From Lachnospiraceae bacterium (GTDB taxonomy: Bacteria > Bacillota > Clostridia > Lachnospirales > Lachnospiraceae), in assembly GCA_022793195.1 (NCBI GenBank), contig JAAWCJ010000005.1, positions 1 through 61,301 on the forward strand: a stretch of 61,301 bases of DNA. The letters are read 5' to 3'. Under the pieces are notes generated by a model that saw only the letters and a list, made by a program, of their open reading frames with translations, did not search any database and was not told the DNA's origin. Positions within the stretch are counted from its first letter, which is position 1. Each line of letters starts with the position of its first letter. Below are positions 50,301-61,301 of this stretch, in pieces. The position numbers and the translations under genes are program-made.

Positions 50301-50328
50301 ATTATAACATCATCGGAAATTTTTGCAA
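50301..50328 (-). promoter_or_regulatory. Promoter of the rnfDGEAB operon
   Basis: On the minus strand TTGCAA (50328-50323), a 16-base spacer and a perfect TATAAT (50306-50301). It starts the unit just before rnfD, so no upstream rnfC is expected on this transcript. Confidence 0.75.
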
Positions 50329-50471
50329 TAATTGATATTATTTCGTCAATAAAAACAATCTTTTAACAATTTTTACCCGTTTATACCTTTTATGATGGAT
50401 GAAACTGGATAAGGAGAAAACTGAAACATCGTATAATGCTGTCCAAACAGAACGGTGAGCAATATTTTTTC

Positions 50472-50500
50472 TTGTATACAGAACTATATCATGGCATAAT
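50472..50500 (+). promoter_or_regulatory. Promoter of the toxin-antitoxin pair
   Basis: TTGTAT (50472-50477), a 17-base spacer and CATAAT (50495-50500) precede the antitoxin ATG by 38 bases. The antitoxin probably represses here, as is common for AbrB-type antitoxins. Confidence 0.6.
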
Positions 50501-50538
50501 ATAGGTAAAGATTTCTTACCCGAAAGGAGCATAATTAA

Positions 50539-50805
50539 ATGAATACACAGATATTAACTGTTTCTTCTAAAGGGCAGATTTCTCTTCCGGTCAGTATTTG
50601 TAAACGATTGTCAATTGGTGCTGGAGATAAGCTGGTAGCATATACCTCGGGAGATGTTATTATGCTCAAGACGTTAAAGGTTCCTTCTGCCGAAGAATTT
50701 GAATCGTCGTTAGATGAGGCACAGGCGTGGGCAACTTCCGTCGGCTATGCCGAAAATGACATTAATGATATCATTAAATCTTCAAGAAGGAAAAAAAGAA
50801 TATGA
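50539..50805 (+). CDS. AbrB/MazE-type antitoxin
   Basis: The 88-residue protein starts MNTQILTVSSKGQISLPVSI, the swapped-hairpin AbrB DNA-binding fold with SSKGQISLP and RLSIGAGDKLVAYTSGD. The C-terminal half (AEEFESSLDEAQAWATSVGY) should bind the toxin. AAGGAG lies 9 bases before the ATG. It overlaps the PIN toxin by 4 bases. It neutralises the toxin and likely autoregulates the operon. The region is more AT-rich than its neighbours, as expected of a mobile module. Confidence 0.9.
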   Translation: MNTQILTVSSKGQISLPVSICKRLSIGAGDKLVAYTSGDVIMLKTLKVPSAEEFESSLDEAQAWATSVGYAENDINDIIKSSRRKKRI

Positions 50806-51206
50806 GAATTGTGGTAGATACAAATGTTTTAATCTCGGGTGTGTTTTTTGGTGGATTCCCTAGGAAAATTCTCAGTTCTATCGTCAATGGAAAAATAACA
50901 GCCTGCGCTACATCTGAAATCATCAATGAATATGAAGAAATCGTACAAGAGATGATTGACCGAAAACAAGGACGTATCAATAAGACGATTCTTATTCCAC
51001 TAATTAAAACTATGGAAATAATTGAACCGTCTTCTCATATTGTAATATGTCGCGACCCAGATGATGACAAATTTCTGGAGTGTGCAAAAGATTCCCATGC
51101 TTTGTATATTGTCAGCGGAGATAAAGACTTGCTTGTAATTGAAAAATATGAGAATATTCAGATTATGACAGCAAAAGATTTCTGTGAAAAATATTTACCT
51201 GATTAA
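50802..51206 (+). CDS. PIN-domain toxin
   Basis: The 134-residue protein fits the PIN toxin family (putative toxin component, PIN family). The acidic metal-binding residues are in MRIVVDTNVLISGVFFGG, INEYEEIVQEMI, ICRDPDDDKFLECAKDSHA and YIVSGDKDLLV. PIN toxins cut RNA, often tRNA or rRNA; the target here is unknown. The 4-base overlap with the antitoxin gene means translational coupling. Confidence 0.92.
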   Translation: MRIVVDTNVLISGVFFGGFPRKILSSIVNGKITACATSEIINEYEEIVQEMIDRKQGRINKTILIPLIKTMEIIEPSSHIVICRDPDDDKFLECAKDSHALYIVSGDKDLLVIEKYENIQIMTAKDFCEKYLPD

Positions 51207-51367
51207 TTCAGGGTAGTACGGGATTTGTACAGAATTGTCCATAGAGATAGTGAGCATCGGATTGTGTTAGCCGCAATCCATTTCATTGAAAGAATATAGT
51301 TATAGAAGAGTTATTAGGAATCAGGTTTTCTCCCTATCTTGCATTACCCATGATCGAAAAAACTCAA

Positions 51368-51408
51368 AATCGGGAAGAATTCCTTGTATTTTAAGGTTCT
51401 CCCCGATT
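51368..51408 (-). terminator. Terminator of the 5'-nucleotidase gene
   Basis: A long imperfect stem (AATCGGG with a bulge, then AGAA and CCTT, pairing with AAGG, TTCT and CCCGATT) is followed on the minus strand by TTTTGAGTTTTTT. It lies about 80 bases after the stop at 51490. It may also stop + strand transcription from the PIN gene, but no T-run follows on that side. The surrounding 51207-51489 has no other gene that I can support. Confidence 0.75.
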
Positions 51409-51489
51409 ATCACTGTATTATAATATCTGCCGACTATTTTCTATAGTGTTTTTGTATAGTTTAAAAATCAAGCTAACATCATTTTCTTT

Positions 51490-52407
51490 TCATTTACTGG
51501 GATCGTCCCCTTCAGGATAGGGCACCGTAGCTGAAGGAACAACTTTTGAAGCAGCCTCCGTATGTATTCTCTGATCATCAAAAAAGATATGTGCGCCAAA
51601 GGCAGAAAGTATATCTGTCTTGCTGATTCCTCCAAGGAAAAAAGCCTCGTCTATGCGTACATTCCACTCGCGCAATGTCTTAATCGCCCGTTCATGTGCA
51701 GGTGCATTTCGCGATGTCACAAGAGCCGTTCTGATTGGGACTTCCTCCGTGTCCTTAAACAGTGATTGAATATGTGCGATTGCTGTCAGGAAATTGGCAA
51801 ACGGTCCTTTGGGCAAAGGGATATTGGCTTTATTCTGTTCATTTTTCATAAATTCCTCCATACCTTTATGCTGATATATCCGCTCTGCTTCAGAGGCAAA
51901 CAATACGGCGTCTCCGTCAAAAGCAATACGTATCTGTTTGACCTCCATTCTTCGATCAGTATGAGGACGTCCTGGTAAAATAATACCAGCCGCTAATTTG
52001 TCATTAACTGCCTGTTTAACATCATCGGCAAAAGCAGATAAAAATAAATCCGTTTTAAATGCCTTAAGATATGGTGTGATTTCAGCTCCGCTGGTCAATG
52101 CCGCCCTTGTAATATCGAGCTCATAATCTTGAATTGAATTAAAAATCCTAAGGCTTGTGTTGGGATTATTACGCGACATAATAATTACCTCAACAAGCCT
52201 TTTCTCCTGCAATTTATTAAGATTCAAAAAGGCTTTTACAAGTTGGAACGCCGAACCTTTTTGCAAAATGTCATTTTCGTGTTCTATCTGATATTTTTCA
52301 TATGCCGCTACACCTTTCACCAGAAAAATTTCATTTTCCTTCTCCAAATCAAAAAGCGCGCGCGAACTTATCCCTATTACGAGTGGTTCAGTTAAATCAT
52401 ATGCCAT
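51490..52407 (-). CDS. Cytosolic 5'-nucleotidase I-like protein
   Basis: The 305-residue protein resembles the cN-I/5'-nucleotidase family (PF06189 type). Motifs are IGISSRALFDLEKENEIF, the Asp motif RIAFDGDAVLFASEAERIY, TALVTSRNAPAHERAIKTLR and HIFFDDQRIH near the end, as in haloacid-dehalogenase folds. Start MAYDLTEPLVIG at 52407 has AAGGGGG upstream; the frame is open 120 bases further but holds the promoter region. It would remove phosphate from nucleoside monophosphates. Lower GC than its neighbours; possibly acquired. Confidence 0.87.
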   Translation of the reverse strand: MAYDLTEPLVIGISSRALFDLEKENEIFLVKGVAAYEKYQIEHENDILQKGSAFQLVKAFLNLNKLQEKRLVEVIIMSRNNPNTSLRIFNSIQDYELDITRAALTSGAEITPYLKAFKTDLFLSAFADDVKQAVNDKLAAGIILPGRPHTDRRMEVKQIRIAFDGDAVLFASEAERIYQHKGMEEFMKNEQNKANIPLPKGPFANFLTAIAHIQSLFKDTEEVPIRTALVTSRNAPAHERAIKTLREWNVRIDEAFFLGGISKTDILSAFGAHIFFDDQRIHTEAASKVVPSATVPYPEGDDPSK

Positions 52408-52539
52408 TATTATCCCCCTTGTATATGTGAATATTAGATAACAGATCATTCTATTCTTAATAATAAGTACTTTGTTATTAATGGTATCATATAAAGGAGA
52501 AAAACACCAGAAATATTTTCTGTCCACCCCAAAACCCCA

Positions 52540-52568
52540 TTGACCGCCCGCCGGTTTCCATGCATAAT
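52540..52568 (+). promoter_or_regulatory. Promoter of the ketopantoate reductase gene
   Basis: TTGACC (52540-52545), a 17-base spacer and CATAAT (52563-52568) lie 45 bases before the ATG at 52613. Confidence 0.7.
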
Positions 52569-52612
52569 AAATGTGTTGTCATCATTTTGATTGGTCAGGG
52601 GAGGAAACAGAG

Positions 52613-53566
52613 ATGGAACAGTTGAAATACATGGTGATTGGAGCCGGAGGCACCGGCGGCGGAATCGGCGGCTTTCTCTCAAAAGCCGGAAAAGATGTGA
52701 CTCTGATTGCAAGAGGACGCCACCTGGAAGCCATGAGGACCAGGGGGCTTCGTTTTGAAACTTCCCACGGCAGCTATACAGTGCCTGTCAAGGCATGTAC
52801 CATGGAGGAATATGGCTCCCTGCCGCCTTACATGGGCGCCCCCGACATTATTTTCGTATGTGTCAAGGGATACTCTCTGGAGGATACCGTCCCTTTTATA
52901 AGCCGGATTTCCAAAAGGGAAACCATCGTCATCCCTATTTTGAATATTTACGGCACCGGGAAAAAGCTCCAGGGACAGCTTCCCGGACTCGTCGTCACCG
53001 ACGGGTGCATTTACATTGCTTCAGAGATTAAAGAACCGGGCACTATTTTAATGTCCGGCGATATTTTCCGGGTGGTCTACGGGCTACGGAAAGGTACGTC
53101 GGAAAAAACAGTTGCTTCCGTCCGCCCTCTACTGGAAACAGTGGGACAGGATTTAAAAGAGGCAGGTATCCTTCCCATCTTTTCTGAGGAAATCGAGCGG
53201 GACGCCCTGCAGAAATTTTCTTTTGTATCGCCTATGGCAGCCGTGGGGGCCGGCTATCACGTGACCGCCTCCGCCATGCAGGAAAACGGCAACTACCGCC
53301 CCCTGTTCGTCTCTCTCGTCAAAGAAATAAAAAGCCTCGCCGAGGCCATGGACATCCACCTGCCGGAGGATATTGTCGACATCAATTTAAAAATCATGGA
53401 CGACCTGGTCCCGACAGCCACCGCTTCCATGCAGCGGGATCTGCAGAATGGCCGCCAGTCTGAAATGGACGGCCTCATCTGCGAAGTGGTGCGGCTTGGC
53501 GAACAGTACGGAGTAGCCCTGCCGGAATACAAAAAACTGGCAGAAAAACTGGCGGGAAATGCCTGA
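52613..53566 (+). CDS. Ketopantoate reductase family protein (ApbA/PanE)
   Basis: Reduces 2-dehydropantoate to pantoate with NADPH in coenzyme A synthesis, or a related 2-oxoacid. The NADPH site is MVIGAGGTGGGIGGFLSKAG at the N-terminus; IFVCVKGYSLEDTVPFI and the Lys/Asn in VIPILNIYGTGKKL follow; the C-terminal helical domain has TATASMQRDLQNGRQSEMDG, the family signature. 317 residues from the ATG with GGGGAGG upstream. GC is higher than in the adjacent nucleotidase. No other pantothenate gene is nearby, so a paralogue with another substrate is possible. Confidence 0.9.
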   Translation: MEQLKYMVIGAGGTGGGIGGFLSKAGKDVTLIARGRHLEAMRTRGLRFETSHGSYTVPVKACTMEEYGSLPPYMGAPDIIFVCVKGYSLEDTVPFISRISKRETIVIPILNIYGTGKKLQGQLPGLVVTDGCIYIASEIKEPGTILMSGDIFRVVYGLRKGTSEKTVASVRPLLETVGQDLKEAGILPIFSEEIERDALQKFSFVSPMAAVGAGYHVTASAMQENGNYRPLFVSLVKEIKSLAEAMDIHLPEDIVDINLKIMDDLVPTATASMQRDLQNGRQSEMDGLICEVVRLGEQYGVALPEYKKLAEKLAGNA

Positions 53567-53591
53567 TTTCCCGCCGCTGCATCTGACTGGC

Positions 53592-54146
53592 CTATTGGAT
53601 TCCTTCAAAAATCTCCCCCAGTTTGATCTGTATATGGGGAAACGCTTTCAAATTAATGATTGTTTCCGCGTTATAATGTTCGTCTCCTTTATCATCTTGC
53701 AGCATATAGCTTTGCTTTAAAATATATTTTCCATTTTCCAGATAATAGATTTCGATGGTTCCCTGCGGCGACACAATCCAGTATTCTTCCACACCGGCCT
53801 GTTCATAAGCAGCCTTTTTGGAAGTTTTGTCTTTCAATGCCGTGGACGGGTTCAACGTTTCCACAATCAGCCGCGGTATACCGCTGTAGCATCCGCCTTT
53901 CAGATGATTCCGGTCGCATATAACCATAATATCCGGCACCACATAATCGTCATTTTCTTCCGGATGATACCTGAAATCCAGGTTTTCCATAAAGACAAGG
54001 CAAAGTGTGTCTTTTAATCCACTTTTTATGGCCGCATAAATGTTTCCATTGACAATTCCATGGCGGTAATCCGGAGCAGGTGACATGTCATAGATAATTC
54101 CGTCTATTTTCTCCTGCTTCCTGTATCTTTCATTGAGCAGCTCCAT
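53592..54146 (-). CDS. Uma2 family protein (DUF820, PD-(D/E)XK nuclease fold)
   Basis: The 184-residue protein has MSPAPDYRHGIVNGNIYAAI, YVVPDIMVICDRNHL and GIPRLIVETLNPSTALKDKT, matching the acidic active-site pattern of DUF820/Uma2, with KKAAYEQAGVEEYWIVSP at the end. The role of the family is unknown; many copies occur in cyanobacteria and in some Clostridia. AAAGGATG precedes the ATG. It converges on the ketopantoate reductase gene, 25 bases apart. Confidence 0.9.
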   Translation of the reverse strand: MELLNERYRKQEKIDGIIYDMSPAPDYRHGIVNGNIYAAIKSGLKDTLCLVFMENLDFRYHPEENDDYVVPDIMVICDRNHLKGGCYSGIPRLIVETLNPSTALKDKTSKKAAYEQAGVEEYWIVSPQGTIEIYYLENGKYILKQSYMLQDDKGDEHYNAETIINLKAFPHIQIKLGEIFEGIQ

Positions 54147-54206
54147 CTTTCCACATCCTTTCCTGACTTAATTATAACACGCCCGGCAACCCGAAATGAT
54201 CCGTTT

Positions 54207-56717
54207 TTAATAAACATACTGGGAAATTTCCATGGGATTCAGCGCCCAAATCCAATCCACGTCACCTGCAATCCGCTGCTTTTCTTTTCCGTTATAATAA
54301 TACAGATCCCCTTCCGAAATGTATAGCAGCGCAGATTCCCCAATCCTTACATGCTGCGTCACATCTTCCGCGACCCGGACCGCTTCCCCGCCGGGAGAAA
54401 CCAGCGTTATCTCATATCCTTCATCGCTGTCGTCTGTGTAGGCTAAAACTGCGCCGTCTCTGTAAATCTGGACGGTGCCGTTTACATAGACATCCTGCAG
54501 TACCCGTTTTGATTTTCCGTCGGCATAGGAATAAAGTGTCCCGTAATCGCCATATACATCTTTGATATAATAGACAGCCCCTGTTTTTCCGCCGATCTTT
54601 TCGCTTGTCCCGTAGTCGCCCGCTTTCCACCATGAGGCATCAAATCCCACCGAGTATACTTCATCGTCGATGGCAGAAAAGCTTCCGACCGCCCCTCCGC
54701 TGACAGACGCCACTGAAAGTTCATGTTCTTTCTCCAGCATGTACAGAGAATGATCTGAATAATACAACTCCGCGTATCCGCCCTCCATGGTCTCCATCAT
54801 CGCTTCGGCCGCCTCCGCGGATACCCGTATCTCTTCCGTTTCCCCGCCGATGGACACCAAGTAGTTTTGCGCCCCAAAATCAAGCTGGAACACCCCTCTC
54901 ACATCCTCCGGCCCCGTCACTTTCTCCAGGTCTATTTTATCCGTAATCATGTCGGTTGTATTGTATAGCAACATTCCCGAATAGTTCCGGCAATCGACCA
55001 CGTTTTCATTGATCGTCGTCGTTGCCCCCTTGTCATAGCAGTAAAGTGTAGAAACGGGATATTCATTCTCTTTCTTTTTTAGTTCTTCTCTCAGGTCATC
55101 CCGACGGCCAGCTTCCGCAAGTTCTTCATAATACGCCACTTCCGCCGCGAAATAAGCGTCAGGATCCACTTCGCTTCCTGTCTGATCTTTGCTGAAACAA
55201 AGCCAGAGCCAGGAATTTTCCGTCGCGTTGCCGCTACTCCGGTCGATCGCCTTCAATGCTTCCTTTACTTCCTCCGTAACCAGAATATAACCGTCGGAAT
55301 TTACCTGGGATTCAAATTTATTTCTGAAATCCACGGTGGCCTCCCGGATCTCGTCCCGGTTCTGCATATCGTAGGGCAGTCCCCTGTATCCAGCCCCGTC
55401 CTCCATGGAAATCGTAGCTACAGCGCCGTTTTGCATATACCAGTAAAGCGGCTTCGTACAGGAAGTATATAATTCCCCATAGGACGACTCAGACGGATTT
55501 TCATCGGAAATCATATTGTAGCCGTATACCGGAACGATGAAATCCTCCTCCCGTGGTTCCGTAAGCCCCGCATCCGCATCAATTTTGCCGTCCGCCACAT
55601 AATCATAAAGGTTCAGGGCGCTCCCATTTGGAACAGTATAGTAAACCTTCCCTTCGGAAATCTCGCAGACATACGCGTCATCCGCCAGCTTTTCACTGTT
55701 CCCGCCAAAAGCGGTTACATACAAGTCACCGTCTTTACCATAAAAAATATGGTCAAAATCAGAATATCCATAAAAATCCTCGACGCCGGAAGCCAGCTTT
55801 ACCTTATCCTCAATATCAGCCGCTTCCACCCCGTACAGGGTATAACGCTCCTCCTTTTCCTCCGCCATGTACAGGATTCTGCCGTTATCGTCATTCCAGT
55901 GTGACGCCACGTTTCTTGCCACCCTGACAGGTTCCCCTCCGTTGTAATAATACAAGGCGCCTTCATTTTTCTGGTACAATATATCACTGCCGCCGACAAA
56001 ATAGACCCCTGTCTGAACCCCGGAATCAATCACCTCAATATACTTTTCATTTTTCCCGAAATCTTTCCTAAGTTTTCCATACTCTGCCCTGCACAGGGTT
56101 CCAGTCCACTCATTTTTGTCGAATTTACTCATATAATAGACATATTTCCCGTCAGGACTGAAATAAAACATCCAGTTGGGATAATCGGACGACCCTCTGC
56201 AGGAACCTATCTCAACGGTATCTCCTCTATTTAAGTTCGTAATCAGCTCATACCTGCCGTCTGAGAAATACGCGTATGCCGCCTTTTCCTTGTGGAACCA
56301 TCCGAAAAAGACCCCTGCGGCGGCCACTGCGGCGGCAATCAGGACGACACCGGCAATACTGATGCCGATTAGCCTCGGTCTCCCAGCCTTCTTTCCGCTT
56401 TTCTTCATCTTCTGTTTTTTCACAGGCGGCGGCTGTATTCCTCCGACCTGGAGCGGCGGCTGTACCCTTCCGCTTTGCGGCGGTGGTGTCATTCCCACGC
56501 CCTGCGGCGGCTGTATTCCTCCGGCCGGCGGCGTCATCGCCGGATCCTGCGGCGGTGGTGTCATTCTCACGCCCTGTGGTGGCGGCTGTATCTTTACATT
56601 TTGCCTCTGCCCGAAATTTACTCCCGGTGCGGCTGCCCTTTTTCCAAGATCTGCCCCGCATCTGCTGCAAAATCTACTCCCATCCGGAAGCTGGTTCCCG
56701 CAATTCCGACAAAACAT
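54207..56717 (-). CDS. Large zinc-ribbon membrane-anchored protein with extracellular repeats
   Basis: The 836-residue protein begins with a zinc ribbon MFCRNCGNQLPDGSRFCSRC, a Pro/Gln/Gly-rich linker (residues ~30-105), one membrane helix at ~117-140 (GISIAGVVLIAAAVAAAGVF) and a long extracytoplasmic region. Many short blades carry Tyr-rich turns such as YYYNGGEPVRVARNVASHW and LYYYNGKEKQRIAGDVDWIW, resembling TolB/DUF5050-like beta-propeller repeats. The end QNPMEISQYVY-like is polar. Function unknown; an envelope sensor or surface protein is plausible. GGGGGAAG precedes the ATG. Confidence 0.85.
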   Translation of the reverse strand: MFCRNCGNQLPDGSRFCSRCGADLGKRAAAPGVNFGQRQNVKIQPPPQGVRMTPPPQDPAMTPPAGGIQPPQGVGMTPPPQSGRVQPPLQVGGIQPPPVKKQKMKKSGKKAGRPRLIGISIAGVVLIAAAVAAAGVFFGWFHKEKAAYAYFSDGRYELITNLNRGDTVEIGSCRGSSDYPNWMFYFSPDGKYVYYMSKFDKNEWTGTLCRAEYGKLRKDFGKNEKYIEVIDSGVQTGVYFVGGSDILYQKNEGALYYYNGGEPVRVARNVASHWNDDNGRILYMAEEKEERYTLYGVEAADIEDKVKLASGVEDFYGYSDFDHIFYGKDGDLYVTAFGGNSEKLADDAYVCEISEGKVYYTVPNGSALNLYDYVADGKIDADAGLTEPREEDFIVPVYGYNMISDENPSESSYGELYTSCTKPLYWYMQNGAVATISMEDGAGYRGLPYDMQNRDEIREATVDFRNKFESQVNSDGYILVTEEVKEALKAIDRSSGNATENSWLWLCFSKDQTGSEVDPDAYFAAEVAYYEELAEAGRRDDLREELKKKENEYPVSTLYCYDKGATTTINENVVDCRNYSGMLLYNTTDMITDKIDLEKVTGPEDVRGVFQLDFGAQNYLVSIGGETEEIRVSAEAAEAMMETMEGGYAELYYSDHSLYMLEKEHELSVASVSGGAVGSFSAIDDEVYSVGFDASWWKAGDYGTSEKIGGKTGAVYYIKDVYGDYGTLYSYADGKSKRVLQDVYVNGTVQIYRDGAVLAYTDDSDEGYEITLVSPGGEAVRVAEDVTQHVRIGESALLYISEGDLYYYNGKEKQRIAGDVDWIWALNPMEISQYVY

Positions 56718-56788
56718 ATCTCTTCCCCCTTCTGTCCAAATGCTGCTTTTACAGGCAACTATTTCTTACGGACAAGCTTTTTCGTACT

Positions 56789-56830
56789 TACCGCCGATTG
56801 ACAAGAGCATACACGGCCGGATAAGACGGT
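56789..56830. repeat. Dispersed repeat element, third copy
   Basis: TACCGCCGATTGACAAG starts here and matches the left arm of the palindrome at 37737 at 16 of 17 bases. TTGACAAGAGCATACACGGC continues and matches the rnpB upstream region at 38405 at 18 of 20. It lies in the leader of the zinc-ribbon protein gene. Confidence 0.6.
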
Positions 56831-56846
56831 ACTATACTACAAGTAT

Positions 56847-56885
56847 CCCCTGTCCTGTCGGTTTTCCTCACCGGCAAGACAGGGG
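56847..56885 (-). terminator. Stem-loop after atpC
   Basis: On the minus strand CCCCTGTC pairs perfectly with GACAGGGG, with an inner CCGGT/ACCG. It lies about 24 bases after the atpC stop. There is no clear U-tract, so a terminator is likely but not proven. Confidence 0.55.
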
Positions 56886-56908
56886 GTACACATTCACTGA
56901 ATATAATT

Positions 56909-57316
56909 TTACTTGGCGGCCTTGATTCGCGTTACGGCGCGCCTCAAAGCCATTTCCGCCCTGAGGGTATCCATATCCGCAGCAGGGGCCTGGAGCCTTG
57001 CTTCCGCTCGCTCTTTTGCCTGCTTTGCACGTTCCACGTCGATTTCCTGGGGCCACTCAGCGGCTTCCGCCAGCACAGTGACTTTCTCTTTCAGGATCTC
57101 CACGAAACCACCGTGAAGGGCTGCCTGCTTCTGCTCCCCGCCTTCCATATGGATTGTCAGGATTCCGGGCCGCAGGATACAGGTGGTGGGCACGTGGCTT
57201 TTATAGACGCCGATGGCTCCCTCCTTGGTGTCCATTTCCACCATCTCTGCACTGCCCTCGTAGAAAACCCGGTCAGGCGTGATAATCCGAAGCTCAAACG
57301 ATTTTTCCGAAGCCAT
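56909..57316 (-). CDS. atpC: ATP synthase epsilon subunit
   Basis: The F1 epsilon subunit couples rotor to catalytic ring and restrains ATP hydrolysis. The 135-residue protein starts with the beta-sandwich pattern SFELRIITPDRVFYEGSAEM, has VPTTCILRPGILTIHM and HGGFVEILKEKVTVLAEAAE, and ends in two helices (AKQAKERAEARLQAP, MALRRAVTRI). AGGGGG precedes the ATG. It is last in the atpH-A-G-D-C order. Start is firm. Confidence 0.95.
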   Translation of the reverse strand: MASEKSFELRIITPDRVFYEGSAEMVEMDTKEGAIGVYKSHVPTTCILRPGILTIHMEGGEQKQAALHGGFVEILKEKVTVLAEAAEWPQEIDVERAKQAKERAEARLQAPAADMDTLRAEMALRRAVTRIKAAK

Positions 57317-57327
57317 TCACACACCCC

Positions 57328-58749
<1,422 letters not shown>

Positions 58750-58823
58750 TTATTGATACCCCACGGATTGCTACGCGCTTCGCGCTACAACCATGAAACG
58801 CACAGCTTTTTGAACCATGGATA

Positions 58824-59693
58824 TCAATTCAATGCCTCTGCGCCTGCAATGATCTCCGTCAGCTCCTGGGTAATGGAGGACTGCCTTGCCCTGTTGTACT
58901 GTAAGGACAGCTTCTCTATCATTTCCTCCGCATTGCTGGTGGCAGAATCCATTGCCTGCATCCTGGCGCCGTTTTCGCTGGCTATGGACTCCAGCATGCC
59001 GCCATAGATCAAATTATATACATAGCCGGGAATCAGGGCGTCCAGTACCTCTTCCTCATCCCCGTCATAATTCATCGGACATTCCCGCTCCGCAGCCGCT
59101 TCGCTCCCTGCTTTGATCTCTTCTTCGGAAAGCTCCACCGGCAGAAGCTTAATTAATTTCGGCTCATGGCTGACCGTATTCTTAAAGGAAGTGTAAGCCA
59201 GATAAATCTCACCCACTTCTCCCTTCTGGTAAGCCTCCAGCACTGCTTTTCCGATGGACGCCGCATCCCCATAGGACGGCGCTTCAATCATATCGGAATA
59301 ATCTGCTGCCAGGGTATAGCCCCTCCTTGTGAGAGCGTCCCGCCCCTTCTTTCCAATGGCGTAAAGGCGCGCCTTGTCTGCTTCAATTCCGCCAAGGACC
59401 GCTTTCACGATGTTGGAATTATAGCCGCCTGCCAGTCCTCTGTTGGAAGTAATGGCAATGACCGCCTGTTTATCGGAAGCGCCTTTAATCAGATAACGGT
59501 GACGCACGTTCTGCGTATGGGCCAGAATGGAGCAGACGGTGCTGTAGGTCATGTCAAAGTAGGGCCTGGTATTCTCAGCCCGTGTCCTGGACTTCTGCAG
59601 CTTCACCGTAGACACCAGTTTCATGGCATTGGTAATCTGCCCCGTGCTTTGAATACTGGCTCTCCTTCTTTTGATCTCACGCATTGTCGCCAT
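58824..59693 (-). CDS. atpG: ATP synthase gamma subunit
   Basis: The central rotor shaft of F1. The 289-residue protein starts MATMREIKRRRASIQSTGQI and continues with NAMKLVSTVKLQKS, the conserved N-terminal helix. VIAITSNRGLAGGYNSNIVK lies in the middle, and the C-terminal helix ends MDSATSNAEEMIEKLSLQYN with RARQSSITQELTEIIAGA. The order after atpA, 4 bases apart, is typical. Confidence 0.97.
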   Translation of the reverse strand: MATMREIKRRRASIQSTGQITNAMKLVSTVKLQKSRTRAENTRPYFDMTYSTVCSILAHTQNVRHRYLIKGASDKQAVIAITSNRGLAGGYNSNIVKAVLGGIEADKARLYAIGKKGRDALTRRGYTLAADYSDMIEAPSYGDAASIGKAVLEAYQKGEVGEIYLAYTSFKNTVSHEPKLIKLLPVELSEEEIKAGSEAAAERECPMNYDGDEEEVLDALIPGYVYNLIYGGMLESIASENGARMQAMDSATSNAEEMIEKLSLQYNRARQSSITQELTEIIAGAEALN

Positions 59694-59697
59694 ATGA

Positions 59698-61301
<1,604 letters not shown>

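Overview
The window looks like chromosomal DNA of a motile, anaerobic, low-to-mid GC Firmicute of the class Clostridia, most likely a Lachnospiraceae relative. The evidence is a fla/mot operon with FliY, FlbD and the Firmicute-type TIGR02530 gene, Rnf-type electron-transfer genes, an F-type ATP synthase, a YtvI-like membrane protein, a class A RNase P RNA and a rubredoxin. Almost all genes are on the minus strand. The exceptions are a 53-codon ORF beside rnpB, apbE, an AbrB/PIN toxin-antitoxin pair and a ketopantoate reductase. No rRNA, tRNA, IS element, prophage or CRISPR array was seen.

Region 1 (1-14.6 kb, minus) is one flagellar operon. It reads from a sigma-A-like promoter at 14522-14550 through flgB-fliE-fliF-fliG-fliH-fliI-fliJ-fliK-flgD-TIGR02530-flgE-flbD-motA-motB-fliM-cheY-flgC-fliY and runs off the left edge. 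flgC is missing from its usual place after flgB and lies between cheY and fliY. fliL is absent between motB and fliM. fliY carries three 25-residue repeats that resemble the CheY-binding motif of FliM. Upstream come an unrecognised 210-residue protein and a chemoreceptor.

Region 2 (17-36 kb) holds mostly housekeeping genes: a 760-residue FtsA-like ATPase, a YtvI-like protein, a histidine kinase/response regulator pair, a nucleotidyltransferase, a TPR protein with a degenerate AAA-like C-terminus, deoC-cdd, a radical-SAM/partner pair of the TIGR03916/TIGR03915 type, a rubredoxin too short for routine ORF calling, dihydrofolate reductase, thyA, hflX, a TPR lipoprotein, a DegV protein and a dUTPase. 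Several of these feed or clean the deoxynucleotide pool.

Region 3 (36.9-41 kb) is more AT-rich and accessory-looking. It contains a small XRE regulator divergent from a 53-codon ORF with mirror-image operator-like repeats, a long perfect palindrome, rnpB with its promoter and a bidirectional terminator, and an HD-domain phosphohydrolase with an unknown 133-residue partner behind a perfect-consensus promoter.

Region 4 (41.2-50.3 kb) is the most interesting part: two adjacent Rnf-like redox modules with apbE between them. The first transcription unit is rnfD-G-E-A-B without rnfC. The second is rnfC-rnfD'-rnfG'-rnfE'-like followed by a NusG-domain-II protein and a Gx-transporter protein, the two families that I recall as EetA/EetB of flavin-based extracellular electron transfer. 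ApbE would attach FMN to the RnfG- and RnfD-type subunits of both modules. The E-like subunit of module 2 lacks the cysteines expected to hold the membrane [2Fe-2S] cluster.

Region 5 (50.3-61.3 kb) has the AbrB/PIN pair, a cN-I-like 5'-nucleotidase, a ketopantoate reductase, a Uma2-family protein, a large zinc-ribbon membrane-anchored protein, and the ATP synthase genes atpC-D-G-A plus the end of atpH. Rnf ion pumping and this ATP synthase would plausibly share an ion gradient. All product names rest on reading motifs and gene order by eye; no database search was run.
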